DNA of 62,421 nt from assembly GCA_902631255.1 (NCBI GenBank), contig CACOXS010000005.1, forward strand, positions 1-62,421, written 5' to 3'. The first letter of the stretch is position 1. Every line of letters begins with the position of its first letter. The stretch is from an uncultured Pelagibacteraceae bacterium (GTDB taxonomy: Bacteria > Pseudomonadota > Alphaproteobacteria > Pelagibacterales > Pelagibacteraceae). Shown one piece after another: positions 25,732 through 36,370 of the stretch. The translations under genes were made by a program, and so were the position numbers. The notes under the pieces were generated by a model. The model was given only the letters and a program-made list of their open reading frames with translations, made no database searches and was not told where the DNA came from.

Positions 25732-28700
25732 TGAGTATATATAAAAAAAATTTAGAATTACTTACTAAAAACAATGTTTATTCTAAGGAAATGGAACATG
25801 ATGCATGTGGCGTAGGGTTAATTGCATCAACAGAGGGAAAAAAATCAAGAGAAGTTGTAGAATATGGAATTGAAGCTTTAAAGGCTGTTTGGCATCGAGG
25901 AGCTGTTGATGCTGATGGAAAAACAGGTGATGGAGCAGGAATACATTTAGAAATTCCCAAAGATTTCTTTATTGAAAAAATAGAGGTTACAGGTCACACA
26001 CATGATGGCTCTGATATTTGTGTTGGAATGATTTTTTTACCAAGAAATGATTACTCCTCACAAGAAAGCTGTAAAACGATTGTAGAAAGTGAGTTAACTA
26101 AAAACGATTTTAGTATCTATGGATGGAGACAGGTCCCTGTTAATCCAAAAGTTTTAGGAGAAAAAGCTTTTCAAACTATGCCAGAGATAATTCAAGTGCT
26201 TTTTAAATCGAATGATAAAAATTTGCTTGATAAAGAGCTTGAAAGAAAAATTTATGAAACAAGAAAAAAAATTGAGAATAAAGCATTCAATTTATCATTA
26301 AATAATTTTTATATTTGCTCGATAAGTTCTAAATCAATTATCTATAAGGGCATGTTTTTAGCTGAGGCTATCTCAGATTTTTTCTTGGATTTAAAAGACG
26401 AAAGATTTATTTCAAGATTTGCAATTTTTCATCAGAGATTTTCAACTAATACTGCTCCAAGCTGGAGTTTGGCACAACCATTTAGAGCAGTTGCCCATAA
26501 TGGTGAAATTAATACTTACAAAGGAAATAAAAACTGGATGAGAGTTCATGAACAAGAGATGAGTAGCCCTCTTTTTGAAAATGTTGAAAATTTAAAGCCA
26601 GTTATACAAAAAGGAGTTTCTGACTCTGCGGCACTAGATAATGTTTTTGAGTTATTAAATAAATCTGGCCAACCCGCACCTTTAGCAAAATTAATGATGA
26701 TCCCTGATGCTTGGTCAAAAAGAAATAAAACTCTTCCAAAAAGCCATCAACAATTGTTTAATTTTTTAAATAGTACTATGGAACCTTGGGATGGTCCTGC
26801 CGCTATTGCTGCAACAGATAATGAATGGGTCATTGCAGCTAATGATCGTAATGGTTTAAGGCCTTTAAGATACGCAATAACAAAAGATAAGTTTCTCTTT
26901 GCTGGATCTGAAACTGGAATGATTGAATTAAATGAAAAAAGAATTTTATCAAAAGGAAGACTTGGCCCAGGGGAGATAATTGGTGTTAGAATTGAAAAAG
27001 GCAAAGTGTTTACGAATAATCAAATTAAAGACTATTTGGCAAAAGAATATAAGCATTTCAATTCTCAGATAATAGATTTAGATGAAAAATTATCTATTTC
27101 TAATGAAAAACATAATTTTGATGGTGAAGATCTAAGGAGACGACAACACACTTTTGGAATTAGTTTAGAGGACTTAGAGCTAATTTTACATCCAATGGCT
27201 GAAGATGCAAAAGAAGCGACGGGTTCCATGGGTGATGATACACCTTTAGCAGTTCTATCAGACAAATACAGACCACTTTATCATTTTTTTAGACAAAACT
27301 TTAGCCAAGTGACCAATCCACCGATTGACTCTTTAAGAGAAAATAAGGTTATGAGTTTGAAAACTAGATTTGGTAATCTTGGGAATATTTTAGATTTTGA
27401 TACTTTAACTAAAGAAAATATTTATGTTTTAAATAGTCCGATATTATCGAATTCACAATTTAACAAATTTATTAATTTTTTTGGAAAAAACTCTGTCTCT
27501 ATAGATTGTACTTTCTCAAATGATCAAAGTTTATTTGACTCTATTAAAAGGATCCAAAAAGAGTCGGAAATTGCCGTTAGACAGGGTGTAACACAATTAG
27601 TTTTAAGCGATAAAGCTATTTCAGATACAAGGATGCCTATGCCAATGTTGTTATGCGTTGGTGCGATTAATACTTTTTTAATTGATAAAAAATTAAGAGG
27701 GTATGTTTCAATTAACGTTCAATCTGGCGAAGCTTTGGACACCCATTCTTTTGCAACATTAATAGGTGTTGGAGCAACAACAGTTAATCCATATATAGCT
27801 TTTGATAGTTTATACCAAAGGCATGAGAAAAAGTTATTTGGCCAGTATAGTTTTGATGAATGTGTTGAAAGATATATCAAATCAGTGAATGCAGGATTAT
27901 TAAAGATCATGTCAAAAATGGGTATATCTGTTTTAAGTTCGTATCGAGGCGGATGTAATTTTGAAACTGTTGGTCTAAGCAGATCAATAGTTGATGATTA
28001 TTTTCCTGGAGTGACTTCAAAAATTTCTGGTATTGGATTGTCAGGAATCGAAAAAAAAATACGTGCAATACATAAAGAGGCATTTGAAAGCACTGATACA
28101 GTTTTACCTATTGGTGGGATTTATAGATACAGAAAAAATGGAGAAACACATCAATATCAGGGCAGATTAATCCACTTATTACAAAGCGCTGTAGGATCAA
28201 ACTCGTATACAGCTTATAAAAAATATGCTGAGGGAATCTATAACTTGCCACCAATTAACTTAAGGGATTTAATAGATTTTAGAAAAAAAAAATTAGGACC
28301 ATCTATTCAAATTTCTGAGGTTGAACCAATAGAAAAAATATTAAAAAGATTTGGTAGTGGAAGTATGTCTCACGGAGCATTGTCTAAGGAGGCACATGAA
28401 ACATTAGCTATTGGGATGAATAGGATTAAAGGTGCATCCTGTAGTGGAGAAGGTGGTGAAGATTCAAATAGATTTAAGATTATGGACTCTGGTGATAGTG
28501 CTAATTCGAGAGTAAAACAAATTGCGTCAGCAAGATTTGGTGTAACAGTTAATTATTTAAACAATTGTAATGAAATTGAGATTAAAATTGCTCAAGGTGC
28601 AAAACCTGGCGAAGGTGGCCAATTACCAGGATTTAAAGTAACAGATGAGATTGCCAAGCTAAGACATTCAACGCCAGGTGTAACGTTAATCTCCCCACCT

Positions 28701-30236
28701 CCTCACCATGATATTTATTCAATTGAGGATTTAGCTCAGCTTATTTATGATTTAAAACAAATCAATCCTAAGGCAAGAATTGGAGTTAAATTAGTTGCAT
28801 CTTCTGGCGTTGGTACTATTGCAGCTGGTGTTGCAAAAGCAAAAGCTGATATAATTTTAATTTCAGGACATAATGGAGGAACCGGGGCTACACCTCAGAC
28901 AAGTGTAAAATACGTAGGTATACCTTGGGAGATGGGACTGACGGAGGCCAATCAAGTTTTAACATTAAATAATCTAAGACATAAAGTTACTTTAAGAACT
29001 GATGGGGGTATTAAAACTGGAAGAGATGTTGTTATTGCAGCTATGATGGGTGCAGAGGAGTATGGTGTAGCAACTACCGCTTTAGTAGCGATGGGTTGTA
29101 TTATGGTAAGGCAATGTCACTCTAATACTTGTCCTGTAGGAGTATGTACACAGGATGAAAAATTAAGAGAAAAATTTACTGGAACTCCTGATAAAGTTGT
29201 AAATTTATTTACATTTATTGCTACAGAGGTGAGAGAAATTTTAGCTTCACTTGGTTTTAGATCTTTAAATGAGGTTATCGGTCGAACTGATTTATTAATG
29301 CAGGTAAGTAAAGCCTCACCTAATCTAGATGACTTAGATCTTAATCCATTATTTGTCCAAGCAGACCCTGGCAATAATAAGAGGTATTGTGAGGTATCAG
29401 AAATAAATCAAGTTCCTAATACACTGGATCAAGAAATTTGGCCTCAAATAGAAAAGGCTTTAGATAACTCAGAAAAAATAAATAACGAGTTTTTAATTAA
29501 AAATACTAATAGAGCTGTAGGCACTAGAATTTCACATCACTTATATAAAAAATATGGTTATGAAAAATTAGAGGAAAATTTTTTAACTCTAGATTTTAAA
29601 GGTTCAGCTGGACAATCGTTTGGTGCATTTACAGCAAAAGGACTTAAACTTAATTTAAAAGGCGATGCAAATGATTATGTTGGGAAAGGTTTGTCAGGAG
29701 CAACCATTTCAATAAAACTACCTGATGAAAGCAATTTAATTTCTAATGAGAATACTATTATTGGCAACACAGTTCTTTATGGTGCAACGTCAGGTAAACT
29801 TTTTGCAGCTGGTCAAGCTGGAGATAGATTTGCGGTAAGAAATTCTGGTGCCACAACTGTTATCGAAGGCTGTGATTCAAATGGTTGTGAATATATGACC
29901 GGTGGTACAGCAGTAATTCTTGGAGATGTTGGAGATAATTTTGCAGCTGGCATGACAGGAGGAATGGCTTTTATTTACGATAAATCAAAAGAATTTGAAA
30001 AAAAAGTTAATCCGGATTCAGTTGTATGGCAAAATGTTGAAACTGAGTATTGGTCAAAATTTTTAAAAGAATTGGTACTAGAACATAGTAATGAAACAGG
30101 ATCCAGCTTATCAAAAAAAATAATTGATGACTTTGAAAACGAGTTAAAGAATTTTGTACAGGTTTGTCCAAAAGAAATGTTAGATAAGCTTAAAAATCCA
30201 ATCTCTACAAAAACAAAAATACAAAAAGTTAGTTAA
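25731..30236 (+). CDS. gltB: Glutamate synthase large subunit
   Basis: Makes two glutamates from glutamine and 2-oxoglutarate, completing ammonium assimilation. The 1501 residues include a short propeptide ending before the N-terminal nucleophile Cys of DACGVG (about residue 26) and the Ntn-type glutaminase domain with FAIFHQRFSTNT and AHNGEINT. The FMN-binding synthase barrel has GEGGEDSNRF and GQLPGFKV, and the Fe-S motif is CHSNTCPVGVC. The GXGXG-type beta-helix follows (GCEYMTGGTAVILG). Length is normal for the family. Coupled to gltD. Confidence 0.98.
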   Translation: MSIYKKNLELLTKNNVYSKEMEHDACGVGLIASTEGKKSREVVEYGIEALKAVWHRGAVDADGKTGDGAGIHLEIPKDFFIEKIEVTGHTHDGSDICVGMIFLPRNDYSSQESCKTIVESELTKNDFSIYGWRQVPVNPKVLGEKAFQTMPEIIQVLFKSNDKNLLDKELERKIYETRKKIENKAFNLSLNNFYICSISSKSIIYKGMFLAEAISDFFLDLKDERFISRFAIFHQRFSTNTAPSWSLAQPFRAVAHNGEINTYKGNKNWMRVHEQEMSSPLFENVENLKPVIQKGVSDSAALDNVFELLNKSGQPAPLAKLMMIPDAWSKRNKTLPKSHQQLFNFLNSTMEPWDGPAAIAATDNEWVIAANDRNGLRPLRYAITKDKFLFAGSETGMIELNEKRILSKGRLGPGEIIGVRIEKGKVFTNNQIKDYLAKEYKHFNSQIIDLDEKLSISNEKHNFDGEDLRRRQHTFGISLEDLELILHPMAEDAKEATGSMGDDTPLAVLSDKYRPLYHFFRQNFSQVTNPPIDSLRENKVMSLKTRFGNLGNILDFDTLTKENIYVLNSPILSNSQFNKFINFFGKNSVSIDCTFSNDQSLFDSIKRIQKESEIAVRQGVTQLVLSDKAISDTRMPMPMLLCVGAINTFLIDKKLRGYVSINVQSGEALDTHSFATLIGVGATTVNPYIAFDSLYQRHEKKLFGQYSFDECVERYIKSVNAGLLKIMSKMGISVLSSYRGGCNFETVGLSRSIVDDYFPGVTSKISGIGLSGIEKKIRAIHKEAFESTDTVLPIGGIYRYRKNGETHQYQGRLIHLLQSAVGSNSYTAYKKYAEGIYNLPPINLRDLIDFRKKKLGPSIQISEVEPIEKILKRFGSGSMSHGALSKEAHETLAIGMNRIKGASCSGEGGEDSNRFKIMDSGDSANSRVKQIASARFGVTVNYLNNCNEIEIKIAQGAKPGEGGQLPGFKVTDEIAKLRHSTPGVTLISPPPHHDIYSIEDLAQLIYDLKQINPKARIGVKLVASSGVGTIAAGVAKAKADIILISGHNGGTGATPQTSVKYVGIPWEMGLTEANQVLTLNNLRHKVTLRTDGGIKTGRDVVIAAMMGAEEYGVATTALVAMGCIMVRQCHSNTCPVGVCTQDEKLREKFTGTPDKVVNLFTFIATEVREILASLGFRSLNEVIGRTDLLMQVSKASPNLDDLDLNPLFVQADPGNNKRYCEVSEINQVPNTLDQEIWPQIEKALDNSEKINNEFLIKNTNRAVGTRISHHLYKKYGYEKLEENFLTLDFKGSAGQSFGAFTAKGLKLNLKGDANDYVGKGLSGATISIKLPDESNLISNENTIIGNTVLYGATSGKLFAAGQAGDRFAVRNSGATTVIEGCDSNGCEYMTGGTAVILGDVGDNFAAGMTGGMAFIYDKSKEFEKKVNPDSVVWQNVETEYWSKFLKELVLEHSNETGSSLSKKIIDDFENELKNFVQVCPKEMLDKLKNPISTKTKIQKVS

Positions 30237-30975
30237 TAATTAATTTTAACTCTTTTTTCAATATCTTGAGCCATTTTGGGGAAGATAAACTATGATCACC
30301 ATTTTTTATAACTACTAATTTCTTTTTCTTAGATTGAAATATTTTTAAAACCTTTTTTGAGTAAATTACAGGTACAGATTTATCTTTACTCCCGTGAACC
30401 ATCGTAACATTTATATTTTGACTTGTTTTTTTATTTAAAATTTTATTTTTTCTTCCATCTTTGATTAATTGGTAAGTGATTGGGTATTCATAATCACCAT
30501 GTTTTAAATTTATGATACCTTTTTTTTTGATTTCAATCTTCATTTTATTAGAAAATTTATTCCACATTAGTTTATCAAGAAATTCTGGCGCTGAACCTAT
30601 TCCTAAAAAACCTTTAATTTTATTTTTGATAAGACTAAACTGGTTTAAAGCAATCCAAGCCCCCATACTTGATCCGATAAATATGATATCATTTTTTTTG
30701 ACAACTTTTTGAATTACTAAAGTAGTATCCTTAGTCCATTTTGAAATATTACCATTAATAAATTTTCCTGATGATTTACCATGACCTGAATATTCTAAAG
30801 CAAGAAAACCTAATTTATTTTTTTTTGCAAATTTTAAAAATGCTTGAGGTTTTTTACCTTCCAAATCCGACATAAAACCATGCAAAAAAACAATATAGGT
30901 GGCATTTTTTTGATGGTGTTTCAAATATCTTATTTTTCTGGTAGTGGAAATTTTTAAGTAATTAAAATTTGTCAT
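30229..30975 (-). CDS. Alpha/beta hydrolase
   Basis: A 248-residue alpha/beta-hydrolase-fold protein. VFLHGFMSDLEGKK is the oxyanion region, LEYSGHGKSSG follows, IFIGSSMGAWIAL (about residue 97-109) holds the nucleophile serine in GSSMG, MVHGSKDKSVP the acid, and KNGDHSLSSP the histidine. It resembles the palmitoyl-protein thioesterase ABHD10-like group found in alphaproteobacteria. No signal peptide. It overlaps the gltB end by eight bases (convergent). Confidence 0.8.
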   Translation of the reverse strand: MTNFNYLKISTTRKIRYLKHHQKNATYIVFLHGFMSDLEGKKPQAFLKFAKKNKLGFLALEYSGHGKSSGKFINGNISKWTKDTTLVIQKVVKKNDIIFIGSSMGAWIALNQFSLIKNKIKGFLGIGSAPEFLDKLMWNKFSNKMKIEIKKKGIINLKHGDYEYPITYQLIKDGRKNKILNKKTSQNINVTMVHGSKDKSVPVIYSKKVLKIFQSKKKKLVVIKNGDHSLSSPKWLKILKKELKLIIN

Positions 30976-31017
30976 AAAAGTTTATTAGTTTTGTCTATTA
31001 TTATATAATTATTCTAA

Positions 31018-32172
31018 ATGTCATCTAATTTTAATGTTTTGCAAGTAATCCCAAAATTAGGTTACGGAGGTGCAGAAACTGGTTGCTATGATATTGCACA
31101 TTTTTTACCTGAAAATAATTGTAAATCTTACATTGTTACAAGCGGTGGGGCGCTAACTAAGTTTATTGATAAAAAAAAAGTTAAATTAATAAGGCTTCCT
31201 GTCCATAGTAAAAATCCATTATTGATTTTGATAAATTCAATTATTTTAATAGCAATAATTTTGATTTTTAACATTTCAATTGTTCACGCGAGAAGTCGAG
31301 CACCAGCTTGGTCGTGTTTAATTGCAACAAAATTAACTAGAAGAAAGTTTGTTACTACATTTCATGGGACTTATAATTTCAGAGGTAGATTAAAAAAATT
31401 TTATAATTCAGTAATGGTAAGGTCAGATTTGGTAATAGCAGGATCAAACTTTATTTTTTCACATATTCAAGAGAATTATCTGGAATTTTTGAATTCTAAA
31501 AAAAAATTTTTAGTAATTTTTAGGGGTATAAATGTAGATTATTTTGATCCAACAACCAAAATTGAAACTGATGAAAAAAAACTTTTAAATGAGTGGAGTA
31601 TTACTGATGAAAAAAAAATAATTCTTATGCCAGGTCGACTTACGTCATGGAAGGGTCAAGAATTATTTATTGAGGCAATAAATTTAGTTAAAATTGAATT
31701 AGGGTACGAAGCATTTCATGTTGTGATATTAGGCAGTGATCAGGGAAGAGATTCTTATAAAGAAAAACTTATCAAATTAACTGAAAAATATAATCTGGCC
31801 AATCAAGTAAAATTCATAGACCATTGTAAGGATATGGCTTTAGCTTATAAAGTTTCTGATATTATAGTTTCAGCATCAATTGAACCAGAAGCTTTTGGAA
31901 GAGTTGCGGTAGAGGCACAATCTATGGAAAAAATAATCATTGCTAGTAATATTGGAGGGTCAAATGAGACAATTTTAAACGAAAAAACTGGGTTGTTATT
32001 TGAATCTGGTGACGCTGGCTCCTTGAGTAAAAAAATCATTCAAGCAATGACAATGGATGAAACTTCCTTAAAATTAATGGGTAAGGAGGGAAGAAAAAAC
32101 ATTATAAAAAAATTTAATGTTGAAAAAATGTGTTTTTCTACTTATTCAGAGTATAAGAGATTACTAAATTAA
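31018..32172 (+). CDS. Family 4 glycosyltransferase
   Basis: A 384-residue GT-B glycosyltransferase. The N-terminal domain begins VLQVIPKLGYGGAETGCYDI, and the C-terminal nucleotide-sugar domain contains ILMPGRLTSWKGQELFIEA (about 205-223) and the retaining EX7E motif EPEAFGRVAVEAQ (about 289). Likely adds a sugar to lipopolysaccharide or another envelope glycan; donor and acceptor are unknown. Its stop codon is directly followed by the thrS ATG with no spacer, an unusual pairing that puts an envelope gene at the head of a translation operon. Confidence 0.88.
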   Translation: MSSNFNVLQVIPKLGYGGAETGCYDIAHFLPENNCKSYIVTSGGALTKFIDKKKVKLIRLPVHSKNPLLILINSIILIAIILIFNISIVHARSRAPAWSCLIATKLTRRKFVTTFHGTYNFRGRLKKFYNSVMVRSDLVIAGSNFIFSHIQENYLEFLNSKKKFLVIFRGINVDYFDPTTKIETDEKKLLNEWSITDEKKIILMPGRLTSWKGQELFIEAINLVKIELGYEAFHVVILGSDQGRDSYKEKLIKLTEKYNLANQVKFIDHCKDMALAYKVSDIIVSASIEPEAFGRVAVEAQSMEKIIIASNIGGSNETILNEKTGLLFESGDAGSLSKKIIQAMTMDETSLKLMGKEGRKNIIKKFNVEKMCFSTYSEYKRLLN

Positions 32173-34095
32173 ATGCCCATAATTACTTTACCAGACGGAA
32201 ACAATTTAAATTTTCCTAAAAAAGTGACAGGCTTAGAGATTGCTGACAAAATTAGCAAATCACTAGCAAAACAAGCCTTGATAATGAGTGTGAATGGAGA
32301 ATTAAAAGATTTATATTTTTCGATTGATAAAGATTGTTCCGTTAAAATTTTTACAGCAAAAGACCCAGAGGGTTTAGAAGTTATTAGACATGACGCTGCA
32401 CATATCATGGCTATGGCAGTTCAAGAATTATATCCAGGTACCCAAGTTACTATTGGACCAGTTATAGAAAATGGATTTTATTATGACTTTGCCAGAAAGG
32501 AGCCCTTTACAGATGACGATCTCAAAAAAATTGAAGAAAGGATGTCAAAAATAATTGACAAAGATTTAAAAACAAGACGAGAAGTATGGGAAAGAGATAA
32601 AGCAATTAAGCATTTTAAAAAAATTGGAGAAAAATATAAGGCAGAAATCATTGAGAGTATTCCGGAAACTGAAGAACTTTCAGTTTATCATCATGGTGAT
32701 ACTTGGTATGATCTATGCCGAGGACCTCATTTAGTATCATCTAGTAAAATTGGTAAAGCCTTTAAACTTACAAAAGTTTCAGGTGCATATTGGCGAGGTG
32801 ACTCAAAAAATGAAATGCTTCAAAGGATCTACGGAACAAGTTGGGCCTCCCAGAAAGATTTAGACGATTATTTAAAAAAAATTGAAGAGGCAGAAAAAAG
32901 AGATCATCGTAAATTAGGCAAAGAAATGGATTTGTTTCATTTTAGAGAAGAAAGTCCGGGATCTGTTTTTTGGCATGAGAAAGGTTGGACGTTATTTCAA
33001 AAATTAATTAATTATATGAGAGCTAAACAGGATCTAGCCGGATACAAAGAGGTGAACACACCAGAGGTATTAGACAGATTATTGTGGGAAAAATCAGGTC
33101 ATTGGGAAAAATATGGGGAAAACATGTATACCTCAGAAACTCCTGATGAAAAAGTTTTTGCAATTAAACCAATGAATTGCCCTGGACACATACAAGTTTT
33201 TAATCAAGGTCTTAAAAGTTATCGAGATTTACCTCTAAGAATTACTGAGTTTGGAAAAGTTCATAGATATGAACCATCTGGTGCTTTACATGGGTTATTA
33301 AGAGTAAGAGCATTCACTCAAGATGATGCTCATATTTTTTGCTCCGAAGATCAAATCACAAGTGAATGTTTAAATGTTACAAATTTGATATTAGAAATTT
33401 ATAAAGATTTAGGTTTCGAAAATGTAATTCTTAAATATGCTGATAGGCCAGCGGTAAGAGTTGGTGAGGATGAAATTTGGGACAAGGCTGAAGCATCTTT
33501 GTTAAAGGCAGTCAAAGCATCTAAACTTGAGTACAGTATAAATAAAGGTGAGGGAGCATTTTACGGTCCAAAAATAGAGTTTGTTTTAAGAGATGCAATA
33601 GGAAGAGATTGGCAGTGTGGAACTGTCCAAGTTGATTTAAATTTACCAGGTAGATTAGATGCATCATATGTAGATAAAGATGGCACTAAGAAAGTTCCTG
33701 TAATGTTACATCGTGCATTATTTGGATCACTTGAAAGATTTATAGGTATTCTGATTGAAAACTATGCTGGAAAATTTCCATTTTGGATATCTCCGTTACA
33801 AACAGTTGTAATACCTATTTCCGAAGACTTCGAAGAATACGCAAAAAAAGTTTCCACTAAGATAAGAGAAGCTGGTATTACATCAATGGTTGATTTAAAA
33901 AATCATAATTTAAATTATAAAATAAGAGATCATTCATTAGCAAAAATACCTCTTTTAATAATTTGTGGTAAAAAAGAAGTTGACAGTAACTCAGTAACCA
34001 TTAGAAGATTGGATTCAAATAAACAAGAAAATATGGAACTAAACTCATTTCTAAAAAAATTTTCTGCTTTAAACAAAGCACCTTCAAATATTTAA
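32173..34095 (+). CDS. thrS: Threonyl-tRNA synthetase
   Basis: Charges tRNA-Thr and edits mis-charged serine. The 640 residues run from an N-terminal TGS domain (MPIITLPDGNNLNFP) and the editing domain with HDAAHIMAMAVQ to the class II catalytic core. Its zinc-binding Cys is in MNCPGHI (about 334), and motif 2 lies in FGKVHRYEPSGALHGLLR. The anticodon-binding domain is C-terminal (WISPLQTVVIPI). The following gene, infC, begins on the next base. No threonine-type leader can be made out upstream because the glycosyltransferase abuts it. Confidence 0.98.
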   Translation: MPIITLPDGNNLNFPKKVTGLEIADKISKSLAKQALIMSVNGELKDLYFSIDKDCSVKIFTAKDPEGLEVIRHDAAHIMAMAVQELYPGTQVTIGPVIENGFYYDFARKEPFTDDDLKKIEERMSKIIDKDLKTRREVWERDKAIKHFKKIGEKYKAEIIESIPETEELSVYHHGDTWYDLCRGPHLVSSSKIGKAFKLTKVSGAYWRGDSKNEMLQRIYGTSWASQKDLDDYLKKIEEAEKRDHRKLGKEMDLFHFREESPGSVFWHEKGWTLFQKLINYMRAKQDLAGYKEVNTPEVLDRLLWEKSGHWEKYGENMYTSETPDEKVFAIKPMNCPGHIQVFNQGLKSYRDLPLRITEFGKVHRYEPSGALHGLLRVRAFTQDDAHIFCSEDQITSECLNVTNLILEIYKDLGFENVILKYADRPAVRVGEDEIWDKAEASLLKAVKASKLEYSINKGEGAFYGPKIEFVLRDAIGRDWQCGTVQVDLNLPGRLDASYVDKDGTKKVPVMLHRALFGSLERFIGILIENYAGKFPFWISPLQTVVIPISEDFEEYAKKVSTKIREAGITSMVDLKNHNLNYKIRDHSLAKIPLLIICGKKEVDSNSVTIRRLDSNKQENMELNSFLKKFSALNKAPSNI

Positions 34096-34641
34096 GTGGC
34101 AGATTTCAAGCAAAACTATTTTCAAAGAAGAACCAAGGATCGTGGACCTCGATCAAATAACAGAATTTCCTCACCCGAGGTTCAAGTAATTGCAAGTGAT
34201 GGAGAAAACTTAGGTGTTTTAAATACTAATGAGGCAATCTCAATGGCAAAAAATCAAGGTTTGGATTTAATCGAAATTGCTCCAAATGCTAATCCCCCAG
34301 TTTGTAAAATTATGGACATGGGAAAATATAAATATGATGCACAAAAAAAAGCAAACCTTGCAAAAAAGAAACAAAAAATAATTGCTTTAAAAGAAATTAA
34401 AATGAGACCAGTAACCGAAACGCATGATTATGAATTTAAAGTAAAAAATGCTAAAAAATTTATTGCCAAAGGTGACAAGGTAAAGTTCACCATTAGATTT
34501 AAAGGACGTGAACTTCAACACTCTCATTTAGGTAATGAATTGATGGCCAAAATTAAAGAGGATATGAAAGATATTGGTAAAGTTGAATTGCACCCCAAGT
34601 TTGATGGAAAGCAAATGATTATGGTAATTCAACCTTTATAG
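34096..34641 (+). CDS. infC: Translation initiation factor IF-3
   Basis: Binds the 30S subunit and checks start-codon pairing. The 181 residues show the N-domain (RISSPEVQVIASDGENLGVL, NQGLDLIEIAPNANPPVCKI) and C-domain (KEIKMRPVTETHDYEFKV, KFTIRFKGRELQH). The start is GTG at 34096, directly after the thrS stop. In E. coli infC uses a rare AUU start for autoregulation; a GTG here also departs from ATG, but GTG is not rare enough to claim the same control. Confidence 0.96.
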   Translation: MADFKQNYFQRRTKDRGPRSNNRISSPEVQVIASDGENLGVLNTNEAISMAKNQGLDLIEIAPNANPPVCKIMDMGKYKYDAQKKANLAKKKQKIIALKEIKMRPVTETHDYEFKVKNAKKFIAKGDKVKFTIRFKGRELQHSHLGNELMAKIKEDMKDIGKVELHPKFDGKQMIMVIQPL

Positions 34642-34694
34642 GCTTTAATATAGGTTGTAAATTTTCTACATTCTTTGTATAACCTCGTCCAATT

Positions 34695-34901
34695 ATGCCA
34701 AAATTAAAAACAAAAAGCTCAGCGAAAAAAAGATTTAAAATTTCAGCTAGAGGGAAAGTTATGATGGCTCAAGCTGGAAAGAGGCACGGCATGATAAAAA
34801 GAACTAATTCTCAAATACGAAAACTTAGAGGCACTACTGCGATGTCAAAACAAGATGGTAAAATTGTTAAATCGTATATGCCTTACAGCTTAAGGGGTTA
34901 A
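34695..34901 (+). CDS. rpmI: 50S ribosomal protein L35
   Basis: Small basic large-subunit protein. The 68 residues match the family along their length: [17 protein letters not shown], then [14 protein letters not shown] and a C-terminal SYMPYSLRG-type end. It lies between infC and rplT as in most bacteria. The 53 bases before it contain no gene; L20 autoregulation at this leader is known in other bacteria, but no specific structure is clear here. Confidence 0.97.
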   Translation: MPKLKTKSSAKKRFKISARGKVMMAQAGKRHGMIKRTNSQIRKLRGTTAMSKQDGKIVKSYMPYSLRG

Positions 34902-34902
34902 A

Positions 34903-35259
34903 ATGGCAAGAGTTAAAAGAGGAGTAACAAGTAGAGCTAAACATAAAAAAGTTTTAAAAGCTGTAAAAGGTCAGTGGGGAAGAAGAAAAAATACTATTAG
35001 AGTTGCAAAGCAAGCTATGGAAAAAGCTATGCAATATGCATACAGAGATCGAAGAAATAAGAAAAGAGATTTCAAATCCTTATGGATACAAAGAATCAAT
35101 GCGGGTGTGAGAGCTGAAGGTTTGACATATTCCAAGTTTATTTATGGTTTAAATAAATGTGGAATTAAAATTGATAGAAAAATTTTAGCTGAGATAGCCT
35201 ATGATAGCCCAGAAGCCTTTAAAACTATTGTCCAAAAAGCACAATCTGCTTTAAATTAA
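34903..35259 (+). CDS. rplT: 50S ribosomal protein L20
   Basis: Early-assembly large-subunit protein binding 23S rRNA domain II. The 118 residues start with the family signature [19 protein letters not shown] and continue through [20 protein letters not shown] and [19 protein letters not shown]. One base separates it from rpmI, implying cotranslation. Normal length. Confidence 0.98.
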   Translation: MARVKRGVTSRAKHKKVLKAVKGQWGRRKNTIRVAKQAMEKAMQYAYRDRRNKKRDFKSLWIQRINAGVRAEGLTYSKFIYGLNKCGIKIDRKILAEIAYDSPEAFKTIVQKAQSALN

Positions 35260-35302
35260 TCTTCACTATTGTTTTATTTCGCTGAAGAAATAATCTGTAA
35301 AA

Positions 35303-36370
35303 ATGTCTGATCTAAAAAAAATAAGAGATGAATTCATTTTAAAATTAAAAGGTAAATTAGATCTAGCAGAACTTAATCAAATTAAATCTGATCTATTTGG
35401 TAAAAATGGGTTGGTCTCATCTCAATTTAAAAAAATAGGTACTATTGACGTCTCAGAAAGAAAAAAATTCGCATCTGATTTAAATATAATTAAGGATGAA
35501 CTTCAAGATCTTATAAATTTAAAAATAAACGAAATAGAAAAAGCAAATATTAATGAAAAATTGGAAAAAGAAAAGATTGATGTTACTTTACCAGAGCGAT
35601 CATTTGTAAGAGGTAAAATTCATCCTGTATCACAAACAATTGATGAAATATCCTCTATATTTTCTGAAATAGGCTTTAGTGTAGAGGAAGGACCAGATGT
35701 TGAAAATGAATATAATAATTTTACTGCTTTAAATACTCCAGACAATCATCCAGCAAGAGATATGCATGATACATTTTATCTTGATGATAAAAAAAAAAAA
35801 TTATTACGTACTCACACGTCCCCTGTTCAAATCAGAACAATGTTAAAAGACAAACCACCTTTTAAAATAATCGCACCTGGCAGAACATACAGATCAGATA
35901 GTGACCAAACACATTCACCAATGTTTCACCAAGTTGAAGGTCTTCATATAGACAAAAACATAAATATGGGTCACTTAAAAGGTTGTTTGAATTATTTTAT
36001 AAAAGAATTTTTTGAAGTTAAAAAAATAAAGATGAGATTTAGGCCAAGTCATTTTCCTTTCACAGAACCATCTGCCGAAGTTGATATTGGATATGAAATC
36101 AAAGATGGAAAAATTATTATAGGGGAAGGTGATCAGTGGCTAGAAATACTAGGTTGTGGGATGGTTCATCCAAATGTTTTAAAAAATGTTAAGGTTGATC
36201 CAACTAAGTTTCAAGGTTATGCGTTTGGAATAGGAATTGATAGATTGGCGATGTTAAAATATGGAATTAATGATCTAAGAGCTTTCTTTGATTGTGATTA
36301 TAGGTGGTTAAATCATTTTGGATTTGATCCTTTAGACGTACCTACAAACTATAGAGGCCTAAGTAGATGA
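35303..36370 (+). CDS. pheS: Phenylalanyl-tRNA synthetase alpha subunit
   Basis: Catalytic class II subunit of the alpha2-beta2 enzyme. The 355 residues begin with a coiled-coil tRNA-binding arm. The catalytic domain follows with [14 protein letters not shown], motif 2 in [20 protein letters not shown], and motif 3 [18 protein letters not shown]. The C-terminus reads [16 protein letters not shown], family-typical. It overlaps pheT by four bases. Confidence 0.97.
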   Translation: MSDLKKIRDEFILKLKGKLDLAELNQIKSDLFGKNGLVSSQFKKIGTIDVSERKKFASDLNIIKDELQDLINLKINEIEKANINEKLEKEKIDVTLPERSFVRGKIHPVSQTIDEISSIFSEIGFSVEEGPDVENEYNNFTALNTPDNHPARDMHDTFYLDDKKKKLLRTHTSPVQIRTMLKDKPPFKIIAPGRTYRSDSDQTHSPMFHQVEGLHIDKNINMGHLKGCLNYFIKEFFEVKKIKMRFRPSHFPFTEPSAEVDIGYEIKDGKIIIGEGDQWLEILGCGMVHPNVLKNVKVDPTKFQGYAFGIGIDRLAMLKYGINDLRAFFDCDYRWLNHFGFDPLDVPTNYRGLSR

